Positions 41,972 to 53,869 of a DNA stretch of 64,000 bases are shown here, piece by piece. Within the stretch, counting starts at the first letter, position 1. Each line of letters starts with the position of its first letter. A model generated the notes under the pieces. It ran no database searches. It saw only the letters and a list, made by a program, of their open reading frames with translations, and was not told the origin of the DNA. This DNA comes from Absidia repens (Eukaryota; Mucoromycota; Mucoromycetes; Mucorales; Cunninghamellaceae): NCBI GenBank assembly GCA_002105175.1, contig MCGE01000001.1:372001-436000 (forward strand), given 5' to 3'. The position numbers were made by a program, and so were the translations under genes.

Positions 41972-44090
41972 ATGACAGATCGTGACAAACGCATAGGTAC
42001 TTTTAGAATAAATAACATATGGTAAAGGAGGTCTTACTTATTTTTCCATTTTTGTTTAGCCAAAAAAAAAAACTGTGACGCCACTTCCCCAAGAGGTAAG
42101 CATATGAATACATATGTATCTCTACGTATATCTTAGTGCTCATCTTTTTTTCATATAGGCTAGCCCATTCCTGTATCTGCTCTGCAACAAGACCTCATTC
42201 AAGTCATATTAACTTCCACTAACGATTTCAGGTAATAACGAGCTATGTTATCATGACATAGAATCTCATATTCTACCTTTTTCCTCTTCCCCGTTTTAGT
42301 TATGCGATGACCATATTACCTATATTACGAGCCCGATCTTCATGTCAGTCGCCACTAACAGGCCCTGCTGCTCCTCATCTTCAACCCGCTTTATGGTACA
42401 GCTATTTTAAAAAGTAAGTTGAAAAGGCAGTACATTGATACATGCTAATAATTACAACCACTGTCATATTTTGAATAGATTGCCTTGCCTGTCAAATGGA
42501 AAATCGATCCTGGATCAAACTCAATTATACCAGAAAACAAGGTACAAATTACATCGTATTATGGCGACTTGGATTAGAGAGGAACATTATAATCCTAAAT
42601 GTGAACTCTTAGCAGTAACTTTTCGGTAAGTACGAATTGATAAAATAGTCATTTTACTGATACTGAATGATATATTGCCTTATTTTGAATAGAACTGACC
42701 ACATGCAAAAGGTCAACAGATTGGATCATGGGTCACTCATATCAATCATATTCAACATACTGTATGCTTTGTTTGGTACTTGGGTTTTTGTTGTGGCACT
42801 GGAAATATTCCATTTACTCTGTGTCTCTCGATGGAGGTTTTGTCTTTATCAAAACAAGCAAGACAGTAAACTTGGAAATATCATGGTTAGTGGGTTTTTA
42901 TTTTAGTTTTTGTGTCTGTTATTTACAATGGATTAACTGATTCTTTCTCTTTCCTTTTTTTTTTTTTTCAAAAACAAGTAGAATGAATGCTTACCAAAAT
43001 CAACAATGGCGAATGGTAGATGCGGCAAGCAACCGAATATGACGTGGTAAACTTCCTTTTGGCACTCTCTTGGTCAAGGATCCTTCGTCTCAAGGTGAGT
43101 CTAATATTATGTATAAACATATGCATTGTAAAGAGGGAATTTCACCAACTTTTTTTTTTTTTTTGGTACATCAGATAGTGCCGCAACGGAACAGGATTTG
43201 TTGATCTGGCGTGTGCCTGATTCTTGTATGTTCACCTCTACTTTTGATATCCTTGGGAGTGAACTCACTGGTTATGCAACAATTAAACACACGGGACAAT
43301 AGACTATCGGATCGTTCACTCTTGTTAAGCTAGACTAAGATCACTATAGACAACATGACGCCGTCACCACCATCACCATTATCACCACCATCATCACCAC
43401 CATTACCACCACCATTATCACCACCATCATCATTACTCTCATTCAACAATTTCTCGCCTCCTTGTTCTTTCTGCAACATTGGTGTATGAGGTTGGTCATG
43501 ATCTGAAGAAAAAAAAAAGTCAGTGGCGGCCCCACATGTGTGGCAAAATGGATTAATCACAAACTACTGGGGGTATATGCATCTTTACAATCTGCATGAA
43601 CTTTATTAGTGGACTCGACAAGGGATTGGCTGACTGGATCATTCAACAAAAGCAGCTCATACATGCTACATCAATTCTCATTGAACATTACAACCCATGG
43701 GATTTTACAGCATTAATGCAACGACTCACAGATATGGATTGGCAAGAAAACACTATACACAAGCATGGGAACATGCATAGCCGAACAAGTATGATTTGCT
43801 TTGGCCCAATGGGATGGAAAACTCAATAAACTGTGTATTGCCTCTATCGTTGTAAGTGGTGGTCGTATTGGCTTTCGGTTATACGAGTCTTGCATAGGCA
43901 AATGGGACCCTTGCTAGGTAAAAAAAAAAAAAAAAAGAATCATGGTGCGCCGCTTGGAACAGTCTTGGCTCTTGATTAATCTATTTTATTTAGACACGCG
44001 CGAGAAGGAAATCCAAGATCCTTCGCTCCTCAATTATCCCTATTTGTCGGGAATCCCGTCGACTGTGGATATTAGCATGATTCTCTCTCT
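41972..44090 (+). pseudogene. Decayed multi-exon gene, product not recognised
   Basis: A chain of exon-like blocks with good splice sites: 41972-41996, 42060-42095, 42164-42231, 42300-42413, 42479-42625, 42693 onward, 42983-43096, 43177-43300, and frame remnants at 43600-43830 and 43996-44085. Conceptual pieces read VSALQQDLIQVILTSTNDF, SYAMTILPILRARSS, LPCLSNGKSILDQTQLYQ, LPFGTLLVKDPSSQ, LLIWRVPDSCMFTSTFDILG, GLDKGLADWIIQQKQ and YLSGIPSTVDISMI, which look like ordinary protein. Breaks: a one-base disagreement at an 11-A run (42062-42072), a frame change within the 42.7-42.9 kb block, an in-frame TGA at 43040-43042, and a (CAC/CAT)n tract inside. I cannot assign a family. An assembly error at the A run could explain one break but not all. 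Confidence 0.55.
43364..43434. repeat. (CAC/CAT)n microsatellite
   Basis: Interspersed CAC, CAT and TAC triplets, 71 bp, lying inside the decayed gene. Confidence 0.8.
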
Positions 44091-44252
44091 CTCTCTCTCT
44101 CCCGATCTTCCCCTATTCATTATTATCTTATTTAGTTTAGAACAATACATATATTTGCTCCGCCCCCCCTATATTATTATATTCAAATAAAGTATTATTT
44201 TGTATATCTCATCTATACTCATATAATTCATTATGAGCTGCGTTTTTTTTTT

Positions 44253-44284
<32 letters not shown>

Positions 44285-44681
44285 TTTTTGAGATTACGAT
44301 AAAAATAGGTTGTTTTGTCTAATTCTATCCATCTTAAAAAAAGAAAAACAATCCACCGCATGTTACCAAAACGCTACAGGAGTAAAATAGACGTGGTGCT
44401 ACAAAAATTGCATAATTCTTTATTTCGGCTGAAATCATAATCCACATCAAGCTACTACACATATTATCTATTTTAATCGAGCACATTTCCATTTATCTAC
44501 ATGTAGTCACTATTTTTATCCTTTTTGTCTCTGACTCGGTAAACGTTATGTTTCAAGAGCAATATTTGATGAGAGGGATGATACAGAACAAAACTTTATT
44601 CATGCAGGCTAGTTCACATATAGATGCATTACTGAATCATATTATCATATATGTAATACAAAAAATATTATCGTTTATCGT

Positions 44682-44740
<59 letters not shown>

Positions 44741-45182
44741 GCTTTTTGTCACAATATTGTCGAAACCAATCCACTTTATTTCAAGCGAGGCTATTTTTCA
44801 TACCTGTCTGACATGGAAAATTAGGCATGTTGCCATTTTTGGGAACAACCATTGGGTTGGCTTGACTTCATAAGAAATGTAGTTGATTGATTTATCTATA
44901 TACATATATAAGAGAAGTCATTAAATAGTTACACATGTATACCATTTTTATTTGTTAGTCCATGTAAATATGCTCCTAACATCCTGTGCCGATTTTTTTT
45001 TTTTTTTTTTCGGTCTAAAAAAAAAAAAACGGGTCGTTTGTTCATGCATCTCTGTAACTATAGGGAAAACAACACCCAGGAAGCAATCTGTTTCACTTGT
45101 TAAAAAAGAAAAGCTATTTTATGTAAACACATCCATGAAAATCCAATTAAGACTTCTATAGGAGATGGAGCAAAAAGAGAAG
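44091..45182. other. Intergenic region with simple repeats
   Basis: CT repeat just before (44083-44100), T runs at 44243-44289, (TTG)n at 44682-44741, T run at 44994-45010. No gene. Confidence 0.6.
44682..44741. repeat. (TTG)n microsatellite
   Basis: About 20 TTG units with one CG interruption near 44719. Confidence 0.85.
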
Positions 45183-45256
45183 ATGAGACTACCAGGGGTC
45201 GAACCTGGAATCTCCTGATTCGTAGTCAGACGCCTTGTCCAATTGGGCCATAGTCC
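45183..45256 (-). tRNA. tRNA-Arg(ACG), second copy
   Basis: Reverse complement is identical over 74 nt to the gene at 12048-12121, including anticodon ACG, B box and discriminator A. Downstream (lower coordinates) the sense strand continues CATCTTCTCTTTTTGC with a T5 terminator, like the first copy's CATCCTCTTCTTTTTTGC. Unlike the first copy it has no LTR element downstream. Confidence 0.96.
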
Positions 45257-46298
45257 CTCTTTTTCTTTGTAAATCGAGCAGTTCTAGATAAAGACAAAAT
45301 GTCGGAGTACGAAAAGGAAGCCGCTCGCTAGGTGATTCGATTATATTGTCACACCACTATTAATTAAGGCAAATTGTTTGTCTTCAGATCAAAAGCAATC
45401 ATCTAGAGGAACGTTTATTTTAAAACGCATGTGCGGTATAATAAGCTGTTTAGGGATTTTAAGAATCCTGGGATTCGCAATCCCGTAAGATGTAACTCTA
45501 CAGTTTTCATGGCCAACCCTCCCCTTTTTTCTTTTTAGAATTTCAATCACCGATGAAATTTTTATTTTAACTTTTTTTTTTTATTTAACTTTTTTCTTTT
45601 TTTATTTTAACTTTTTTTTTTTTTTTTTAATATGACCGCCATTTATAGAATTTATTTCTTCCAAGCGATATAGACATGAAGCTTTCCCGTCAAATACGTA
45701 AAGCGTGTAGTTCAGAATCTATCCCTTTTTAGATTGTCACCCTCCATTTCTTACGATGCTTTGTATATTGGCAAAGGCATGTATTGGCTGTGATAATATC
45801 GGTAAGGGACTTCACCTGTTTAGAAGACAAAGACAGTATCATAAATCTCACCACAGATCCTTTTTTTTTTATATCTTATATACTAGCAAATCAACCTACT
45901 CACTTGTCTAATTTTCTTATGTCATTGATTTTCTTGTTGTCTTTGGGATCGAAGAAACCAGTCGGAATGTTACTTTCTTCGGGTTGCTATACTACACCTC
46001 TAGCACGTGGCACATGTACATTGACACGGTTTTTATATCGGCTGGTTTAATGGAAGTAAGTATAGGCAAGCAAGGGGAGGTATAAATTCGTGTTTTTACT
46101 AACATGTCATTTGGTTGTGTATAATAGGCTATGTGTTATCCTTTTGGTATCCTCTTACTCGTCAAAAATCATGCCAGATGTGCAGGTAAAATAATGTCAG
46201 GCATTAATCCGTCGATGAACATTATTTACTCAACTTTTTTTTTTTTTTTTTTGTTCTTCTTCCTTTCCCTTTTTTATTTTTTATAGCTGATAATTTTG
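45257..46298. other. Intergenic region upstream of lysozyme gene
   Basis: T runs at 45571-45628. Two or three blocks with donor- and acceptor-like sites (about 45784-45800, 45960-46050, 46127-46190) could be exons of a decayed gene or 5' leader of the lysozyme gene, but I cannot join them in frame. An acceptor-like TTTTTATAG ends at 46286, 12 bp before the lysozyme ATG, consistent with a leader intron. Confidence 0.4.
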
Positions 46299-46994
46299 AT
46301 GCGTACCTCGACTTATTTATCTACTCTTTTTGTTGCTGTTGTCTTGTTCTGGAGTCATCATGTGTATGCCGCCCTGGAAACGGATGTATCGGCTCTAACG
46401 TCCAAGGCTGCCTTTTCCTGTCTGCGCAAACAAGGCTACCGTCATGTTGTGCTTCGTGCTTATATGGAGGCGTGGGGAAATCATCCGGGTGGGAAAGTGG
46501 ATACTCATTTCGTGCAAAACTACCGCAATGCCAAGGCCGCTGGACTCTCTGTGGACATGTATATGTTTCCCTGTACCGGTCGTTCATCGTGCAAATCGCC
46601 AGCAACGCAAGTGGCCGAAACAATCCAGGTTATGAACAAACATCGAATGCAGATCGGCACCATATGGTTTGATGTGGAGGTGGACAGGCAAGCTCGGAAC
46701 TGGCCCAGCATCAGCAGCAATAGAAGAACACTGGTGGCATTTAGAAATGCATGGAACCGTAGCCGATTGAATTGGGGGATCTATACGTCTCGCTCACAAT
46801 GGTCAGCTATCACTGGTCGCAGTGCGTCATGGGTGCTTGATGCTTCTAAACCGCTTTGGTATGCCCATTACAACAATGCTCCCAATTTCCGTGACTTTAC
46901 TGCCTTTGGAGGATGGAAAAAACCAAAGGTGAAGCAATATGCTGGTGATCGATCTATCTGCGGTGCTCGAGTGGACTTGAATTATTTCAAGTGA
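46299..46994 (+). CDS. Secreted GH25-type lysozyme (muramidase)
   Basis: Cleaves the N-acetylmuramic acid-GlcNAc bond of peptidoglycan outside the cell; in fungi probably for antibacterial defence or feeding (inference). Uninterrupted 231-residue frame from ATG 46299. Signal peptide about residues 1-25 (hydrophobic YLSTLFVAVVLFW, then HVYA-ALE). GH25-like features: ETDVSALT near the mature N terminus (Asp29), GYRHVVLRAY, AKAAGLSVDMYMFPC, and the catalytic strand IGTIWFDVEVD with Asp125 and Glu127, then GIYTSRSQW, LWYAHYNN and KQYAGD near the end. The order matches the invertebrate/Dictyostelium-type GH25 branch. One of the few genes here without coding introns, which could hint at transfer, though base composition alone does not show it. 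Confidence 0.85.
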   Translation: MRTSTYLSTLFVAVVLFWSHHVYAALETDVSALTSKAAFSCLRKQGYRHVVLRAYMEAWGNHPGGKVDTHFVQNYRNAKAAGLSVDMYMFPCTGRSSCKSPATQVAETIQVMNKHRMQIGTIWFDVEVDRQARNWPSISSNRRTLVAFRNAWNRSRLNWGIYTSRSQWSAITGRSASWVLDASKPLWYAHYNNAPNFRDFTAFGGWKKPKVKQYAGDRSICGARVDLNYFK

Positions 46995-47317
46995 TATTAC
47001 TCTAGCCCACATTCTTATTTTTTTTATTTTACTTTAATCAATCCCCTCCCTTCTACTCCCCCTTCTAGTCCAGTTTATTTTGTTAATGTTTTATTATCCA
47101 CATTTTAATAAACTTTTCTATATTATTTTGCATTTGTATGTACCTGTGATATGTGTATTATATATATGTGCTGCGTTTATGTTTTTGTTTTTGTTTATTT
47201 CTGTATTTGTATTGTATTTGTATTGTATTTGTGCCTATATGCTAGATGTGAAGAAAGTGTGTAATGCCTTATTTGCTTCAAAATGAGTCTCCAATGACGT
47301 ATATATAAATTCAGTTT
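46995..47317. other. Intergenic region
   Basis: 3' flank of the lysozyme gene. Contains tandem TATTTGTATTG-like units (about 47203-47232). No gene. Confidence 0.5.
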
Positions 47318-48335
47318 CATATATATTGGTAGAACGCTCACAGAATAGCCGCAATAGCGATATTATTTGTTATAAAATGGGTCATACTTTGTTGAAAGGT
47401 ATTGGTAGATACTAAAGTTGAAGGAGAGGGCTTCGCAAGTATCGTAGTAGGTGAATCGGACAACAAAATGTTTCGTAGGACACTCATAAAACAACCGTGA
47501 TAACGACATTGTTTACTAACAAATGGGTCAGTGGATGGTGAATAAAAAGAGAATACTTTATTAGAAAGTATTGGTAGACACTAAAGCTAAAGGAGAGGGA
47601 TTTACATGTAGTCATAGTGGGTGAATTAGAGAACAAGTATTGGTATGACATTCACAAAACAGCCACAATAACGACATTAGTTATTATCAAATGTGTCAGA
47701 GGATGGTGAATAAAAAGAGTATATTTTATTGAAGAGTATTGGTAGATATCAAAACTAAAGGAGAGGGGTTCATTGTAGCAAAGGATCTAATGGAGCTAGA
47801 TTGAGGGAGACGAATGGAAAGATTCAAAGAATGGTCGGCACTAATCTAAAGGAACATGTATATTGTGGGAGCTCATATGCTTTACTGTACAAGACATGAA
47901 AAAGACGAAAGTGTTATCTGTTATTGAAACACAATAGCGGCCACACTGCTGAGAAAAACAATGATGGTAGCAAAAAAGGAATCTAATGCAAGAGACATGA
48001 GAGAGGCTAATGGGTCGTTTTTTATTGAAGCAAGTAAAACGAGACATATTTTATTCAAATATATATACAAGCTATGGACAAGCTGACACTAAACTAAACT
48101 AATGAAGGGTCCAAAAAGTCATCTAATGGCAGTTCCAAATCCTGGATCCAAAATGAAAGGGTTCCCCATGCATCTTGTAATCTCTGAGCTGAAAACGCTT
48201 CTAAAACTAGTACTGGCGCTAATCTAAGTCCACCATAACCCCATGCGAGCCACAATTGTGAAGAAAAAAGGAAAGAAAGAGAGCGAAAAAAGAAAAACCG
48301 GAGGGAAAATAAATATACACGTGGGCGGGATATGA
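47318..48335 (-). repeat. Dispersed repeat R, copy R3 (longest frame)
   Basis: Inverted copy of R2, with one more tail unit. CACGTGGGCGGG at 48318-48329 is the head. Three tail units begin ATTGGTAGA at 47401, 47570 and 47738 (period 168-169 bp). On the minus strand the central block keeps an open frame of about 50 codons ending at 48094-48096 (GGLRLAPVLVLEAFSAQRL, then DAWGTLSFWIQDLELPL, then a TAG), which is interrupted in R1, R2 and R4. No family recognised for that peptide. Confidence 0.85.
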
Positions 48336-48708
48336 ATCTTTTCTTTTTTTTTTTTGGTGGACACAAAAAGGAAATACCACTTTCTAAAATATTTGACACC
48401 AAACAGCATTGTCAACACAGTGGGTCTCTTCTAAATTGATTTCTGTTTTTTTTTTTTTTTTTTTTTTTTTTTTTCAAAACAATAGTTTTATTACAAAATA
48501 GGTACAAGATAGAAGTGTATGTAAAAAATCAAAAAACAAAGCAAAAGCAAAGCAAAGCAATGTAAAAGTTAAATATATAAGACGAAGGTAAGCATAAAAA
48601 AAAAAAAAACGAAGGCAAAAAAGTAATAAAAACAGCAGCTGCATAATGTAAATGATAATAAAAAGCTAGAGGGATATATGTAACAAAAAATATAAAGGGT
48701 CTAATAAA
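48336..48708. other. Intergenic region
   Basis: 3' flank of the GATA gene, with a 29-base T run at about 48446-48474 and A-rich repeats of AAAGC type near 48535-48560. Confidence 0.5.
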
Positions 48709-50569
48709 CTAAGGTGAGTTGGTGAAAATATTCCATGCCATGGTAGAAGGGAGGTCGCTGCCACTGTCCAGCTCCTTGCCAGAATGCACTATAGATTGTT
48801 GTTGGTATTGGAGTACAAGTTGTTGTAGTTGGTCAGGTGTAAGTTGAGATAAGGTAGTTTCGACCGGTGAAGTGACAGGTTGCTGCCGCTGTATCTGATC
48901 CCCATCACCCATCCAAGATAAAATGGGTGCACTGCCAACTATCATATTATTGTTGGTATCGTCCTCAAAATAGTTGCGTTGGTGTAGTAACGTAGTAGGC
49001 GAGCTGCCGGTCAACATGCCATCGTGCTGTGGCTGATAATCTGGCAATGATCCGATCACTAGTCCCGGTAATGAAGATGAAAAATCTGTCGATCTAATGC
49101 TGTCATCCATCATTTCTTGAGATCCCCGCCGCTGTCGTTTGTTGAGAGATTGAGCTTGGGTTGATAGCGAATCACAGGTAATGGATTTATTCTCTGTGTT
49201 GTTTGGTGTGATCTGTATAATGCCATTACCATTGTTGCGTTTGCCAATGACACCAGTGAGTCCCACATTGCTGCAAATGAAGTTGGTACTTGTCATATTG
49301 TTACCGGCTGATATTGCTGTAGTTGCTGATGGAATTGTGTTGGGGTTGGCGCGGTTGCGTTTTTTAATAACGTTGGATTTCAGACTGAGTGGTCGAACTA
49401 CACCGTGTAATTTCAAAAATAGGCCACATGCATTGCACAGAGGCTGACCATCGGGATTGCGACGCCATAAAGGAGTGGTGGAGGTTTTGCAGTTGAAGCA
49501 TTTTGTCATCACCGGTTTCCGTTCCTCTTCCTTCCCCGGTGTTGTTGGTAACTGTGAATTGGACATGGGCAATGATGATGCTGGAGTTGTAGTTGGTTTT
49601 GGGATTGATTCGGATGACGAACGGGATGACGGTGGTGCAACAGACCCATTTCGATCTAGTACAAAAATAAGGTTTGATGAATACGATTGAATTGATCCAA
49701 CCATTCTTTTTTTTTTACCTGAAATTTCATTGGTGTTGAGTGTTGGTATAGTCCCATTTTGATGTGCTGCCTCAGCGGGATGGTCTGAAGCTGCATAATA
49801 TGTCTCTAAATGCGATTCAATGTTCATTTCCTTGGGATGTAATGATGATGACGATGATGGTGGTGATGGTGTGTTTTTTTGTGTGGCGGCAGTATTCAAT
49901 AATGTTGGGTAAAGAGAAGAGGATGCTTGTTGATTCGCATCGGCAGGGATGGTGATACTGTTGCTTGACATAAATGTAGATGACTAATAAAGAAAATCAA
50001 TAAAAAAAATAATTAAACTCAAATTGGCCATTTGTCGATACATGAGAGAAATCAATGTATGCATGTATTTTTCTAAAAGGGAAGGGAGTTGACTAACTTA
50101 CGCTGAATCGATATTTGTTTGAAGAGGAAGACGAGGAGAAGGAGGGGACAGACGAGGATAGGTTTGGAGAATGTACAGTATCAGAGTGTCGTTTATTTTT
50201 AAATAAAGAGTCAGTAGAGTCCACGTCCATAAGCATATCGGTCGACCCTAGTTCCTCCGGTGCGAGTTCTGTTCGTGTCAAAGGTTGCTGTTTTTTCAGA
50301 GTCTTCGCCATCATACGCCACGTTAGATTTTCCAGTCTTGCACCATTTGGTAGGGCACCTTTTGATTTCGTATATAAACGCCAAATCTGTGCTGAGAGAG
50401 GATCATCCTTGTTCAAGAGATTGTCGTCATCATTGGTGGCGTTCGAAGAAAGGTGTCGGTCTGGAAATAAAGAATCAGCCAAAATAAACTGAGCCTTGGG
50501 ATCTGGTAGAGTAGCCTTTACATCATTGTTGTTTTTTAGAAAATTGCCATTGTTGCTATCGTTTTCCAT
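48709..50569 (-). CDS. areA: AreA/NIT2-type GATA transcription factor
   Basis: Likely global nitrogen regulator binding GATA sites. Exons 50102-50569, 49719-49983 and 48709-49655; 1680 nt, 559 residues, in frame. Residues about 57-91 contain the AreA N-terminal signature ([30 protein letters not shown]). The single zinc finger is C297-x2-C300-x17-C318-x2-C321 with [20 protein letters not shown], followed by the AreA-specific basic tail [20 protein letters not shown]. An x17 loop and this tail separate it from plant-type and WC-1-type GATA fingers. The rest is Ser/Gln/Asn-rich. Fungal AreA proteins often exceed 800 residues, so this one is short. Without joining the 50.1-50.6 kb exon the diagnostic N-terminal motif would be lost. 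Confidence 0.93.
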
Positions 50570-51422
50570 AAGTTGTAAAAAAAGGTAGTGTGGTAGTGTA
50601 TAAAACAAGAAAGAACAAAAAATAAATGAAAAGAAGTGTGCGAAATCAAACGCAGGAGCAAATAAGGAGTTTTATGACTCCGCAATTGACCTGAAAGAGA
50701 CAAAATTAAGAGTTTTCCTTTTGGTCACCTTTTCTATTTCACATATTTCGTTACTGTAAAATCATCATTTTCACTTTTACGCTAACATTGGGATTGTATG
50801 ACTCGTTCCATTTTTTTCCGTGGCATTTTTTTCAATGGTGGGAGAATAACGGAATCAGCTTATGAGTCAGGGACTCGACCTTCTTCATTGGTTTACCACC
50901 GACTCCTCTCCCCTCAAACAATTGGTCATGCGGAGGATTTCATTGTTGCACAAGGAAAAACGAAAAAGTGTGGATGATGACAGGCGATCGTTTTGCTGGA
51001 GATAGAGATGGAGAATGAGAAAACTTTTTACCGCGAGTTTCAAACGCCGTACTCAGGGTGCAGAAGGGCGAGGCAAAAGTGGGACCCTCCGTGAATTTTT
51101 TACATCATCCCTTTCAATTCCCCTATTATCTGCAAACCTTTTAGTCGTATTTTTTTAGAATAATAAAAAGCCACAGTAAAAGAACAATACATATAGGAAA
51201 ACAATGATAAGCAACACCCTGGGAAAGAGAAAATCAGGAAGCCTAATTCTCAGCTTACGTAACTGGGGTATTAAATTTCAGGGCTGACTTTCAGGACCCC
51301 GGAAATTCTTGTGGGGTAAAAAAAAAAAAAAAAAGGCGCTGTATAAAAAGGAGGAGGGAAATTTGGAAAATTTTCATTTCCTTTTTTTTTTTCTATCTTT
51401 ATCTTTATTATTATTATTTATA
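50570..51422. other. Intergenic region between divergent genes
   Basis: Shared upstream region of the GATA factor (left) and the GH20 gene (right). A TATAAAAAGG-like box occurs at about 51341-51350, roughly 75 bp before the GH20 ATG. GATA motifs occur at several places (for example 50759, 51000), but too commonly to be called sites. Confidence 0.5.
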
Positions 51423-53478
51423 ATGTATTTTATAAACACACTATCATCTGCCTTGATAGTTATAAGTGCTGTCTGGACAACATCGGTAATTGGTGTCGAG
51501 CAAGTGTCCATCAATTCGCTTCCTGCTGTGAATCCCGTTAAGCAGCCCTGGATCTGGCCGTTACCACAGCACTGGGATCGTGGTCAGAAGACATTGGATG
51601 CGTCCCACATTGGATTTGACTATAGTCACCATAATTCTATTTTGTCCAAGGCCATCAAGCGGTATACTGATGATATTTTCTACCTCAAGGATGACTATCC
51701 CATGGTCCCTTACAACTGGAGCACTACTGATAGCAAAATTACTGGCCAATTACGGACTGTCAAAATTATATTGGACAACGCAGATGATACTAAACTTGAT
51801 CTGGATACCGATGAATCGTATGAATTGACCATCCCCTCGGGAAACAAGGCTCGTGCTACTCTGAAGGCTAAAAATGTCTATGGTGCCCTCCATGGTCTCG
51901 AAACTTTGTCTCAAATCATCCAATGGTCACCTGAAAATCGTCGCCATCTCATCCCCAATGCGCCCTGGTCAATCAAGGATAAACCCAAATATGCTTATCG
52001 TGGTTTACTAATGGATACTTCTCGTCATTACTATCCCCTTGAAGACATCAAAAAAACCATTGAAAGTAAGTGTTACAGATATGGAGAATTAAGATAAAAG
52101 TCTCTGTTGAGCTAATTTGTTTTCAAATTCCGATTACCCCTGGGACTTTCTTTTTTTTTTTTTTTAGCCATGGCTTGGAACAAGATGAATGCTTTCCATT
52201 GGCACATGCTTGACTCTACATCCTTCCCATATGAATCCAAAGCTTATCCTGAATTGTCTAAGAAAGGCGCTTATTCTCCTAAGCATGTTTATTCCGCAGA
52301 AGACCTTGCTGAAATTGTCCAATTTGCCAAAGAAAGAGGTGTCCGAGTGATTCCTGAAATTGAAGCTCCAGGTCATTCCACATCCTGGGGTTACGGTAAT
52401 TCTTTTTTTTTTTTTTTTTAGACTTTGGTGTTGCACAGGAATGAAATTAAATTAATTTTAACCAACGATCTTCTTTTATCTTGATAGGTATTCCTGAAAT
52501 TGTATCCTGTCGCGATAAAGTCCCTTACTTCGGCTATACCGTGCAACCTCCTTCAGGTCAGCTCAACATTGCTTCCAACAAGACCAAAGAAGTTGTCCAT
52601 GCTATTGTCGATGAATTTGTGGATATCTTCCCTGACTCTTTCTTCCATGCCTCCGGCGATGAAGTGGTGTACGATTGCTGGTCCAACGATACTGAAATTG
52701 CCAAATATTTGAAAGACAATGACATGACGGTTCAGGAATTATTCAGTGATTTTGTTTTGGAAATGCAAGACTATATTCGATCCAAAAACAGAACGGTGAT
52801 TGCTTGGCAAGAAAGTGTCCTTGAATACAATCTGACTTTGCCCAAAAATACGGTGATTCAAACCTGGGACGGATCTGATGGTGTCAAGGGTGCTACTGAA
52901 AAAGGATATCGTACCATTGTATCATCCAATAATTATTGGTATTTGGATGTTGGTTTCGGTAATAAATATAAATATATAATTTTGCATGAATGTCATTTAA
53001 TTTTTTTTTTTTTTTTTTTAAAAAAAAAAGGCAAACCCCGGTCCAACCCATATCCTGATGTTGCTGGTGCTGGATTCAATCACTGGAACAGAATGTACTC
53101 TTATGATATGCGCGCAAACTTGACATCTTCAGAAATTGAATTAATCATTGGAGGAGAAGCCGCTGTGTTTGGGTAACGTATATATCTATATATATCAAAG
53201 ATAACTTCCCACTCATTATGACATGTTTTATATTTTATAGTGAACTTATCGATCATACTAACTTTGAAAGTCGTATCTGGCCTCGTGCATCTACTGTGGC
53301 TCATGTCCTCTGGTCAGGCTATGAAAACCCTGAAGGCGAAAAATTGACTAGTGAGGATGCAATTTTACGTCTTTTCCCTTGGAGAGAACGTATGTTGCTT
53401 CGAGGAACCATGGCCTCTCCTCTCAACCAAGGTTTCTGTACTAGAAATCCTCTTGATTGCTTCCAACCCCCTGAATAA
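51423..53478 (+). CDS. Secreted GH20 beta-N-acetylhexosaminidase
   Basis: Removes terminal GlcNAc/GalNAc from chitin oligomers and glycans outside the cell; works after endochitinases. Exons 51423-52065, 52168-52395, 52488-52958, 53031-53172, 53241-53478; 1722 nt, 573 residues. Signal peptide about 1-24. N-terminal GH20b domain (VNPVKQPWIWPLPQHW; YELTIPSGNKARATLKAKN; YGALHGLETLSQ), then the catalytic barrel from YAYRGLLMDTSRHYYP: NKMNAFHWHMLDS, PEIEAPGHS, and the catalytic pair Asp348-Glu349 in HASGDEVVYDCW, WQES and IQTWDG. The C-terminal NFESRIWPRASTVAHVLWS is typical of the family. Start chosen because the preceding reading-frame extension is purine-rich leader sequence and the ATG at 51423 opens a proper signal peptide. 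Usual fungal length is about 600. Confidence 0.95.
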
Positions 53479-53838
53479 TTTGCATTTTATTTTATTTTAT
53501 ATATACATTAATAAATTCTTCAATCATTTTGATTGTATTTTGAAACATTTTCAGTTTGTTTTCGACTATTATGGGTAACCTGCAATCAAAAAAGCATGCA
53601 TCGATCATACTAACAGCCATTTTCTCCACAAAGTGTATGAAAGTGATGGAGTTTCATTTTTGTTTTTCGCTTCTAGTACCTCAACCATTCATCTCCAGTT
53701 TATTTCAGTTAGAACCGAACGTTGTACTTTTATAGATTGATCTTTCATTTTATTGGCATGAGACTCTGTGTCTTACACAGAAGATGTCTTGTCACATACA
53801 CCACTCCCAAGTCGCAAAAATTGAAAATATTCCCCACT

Positions 53839-53869
<31 letters not shown>

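Noticed and set aside
43330..43560. Asp/Gly-rich minus-strand frame
   Set aside because: Translation of the (CAC/CAT)n microsatellite.
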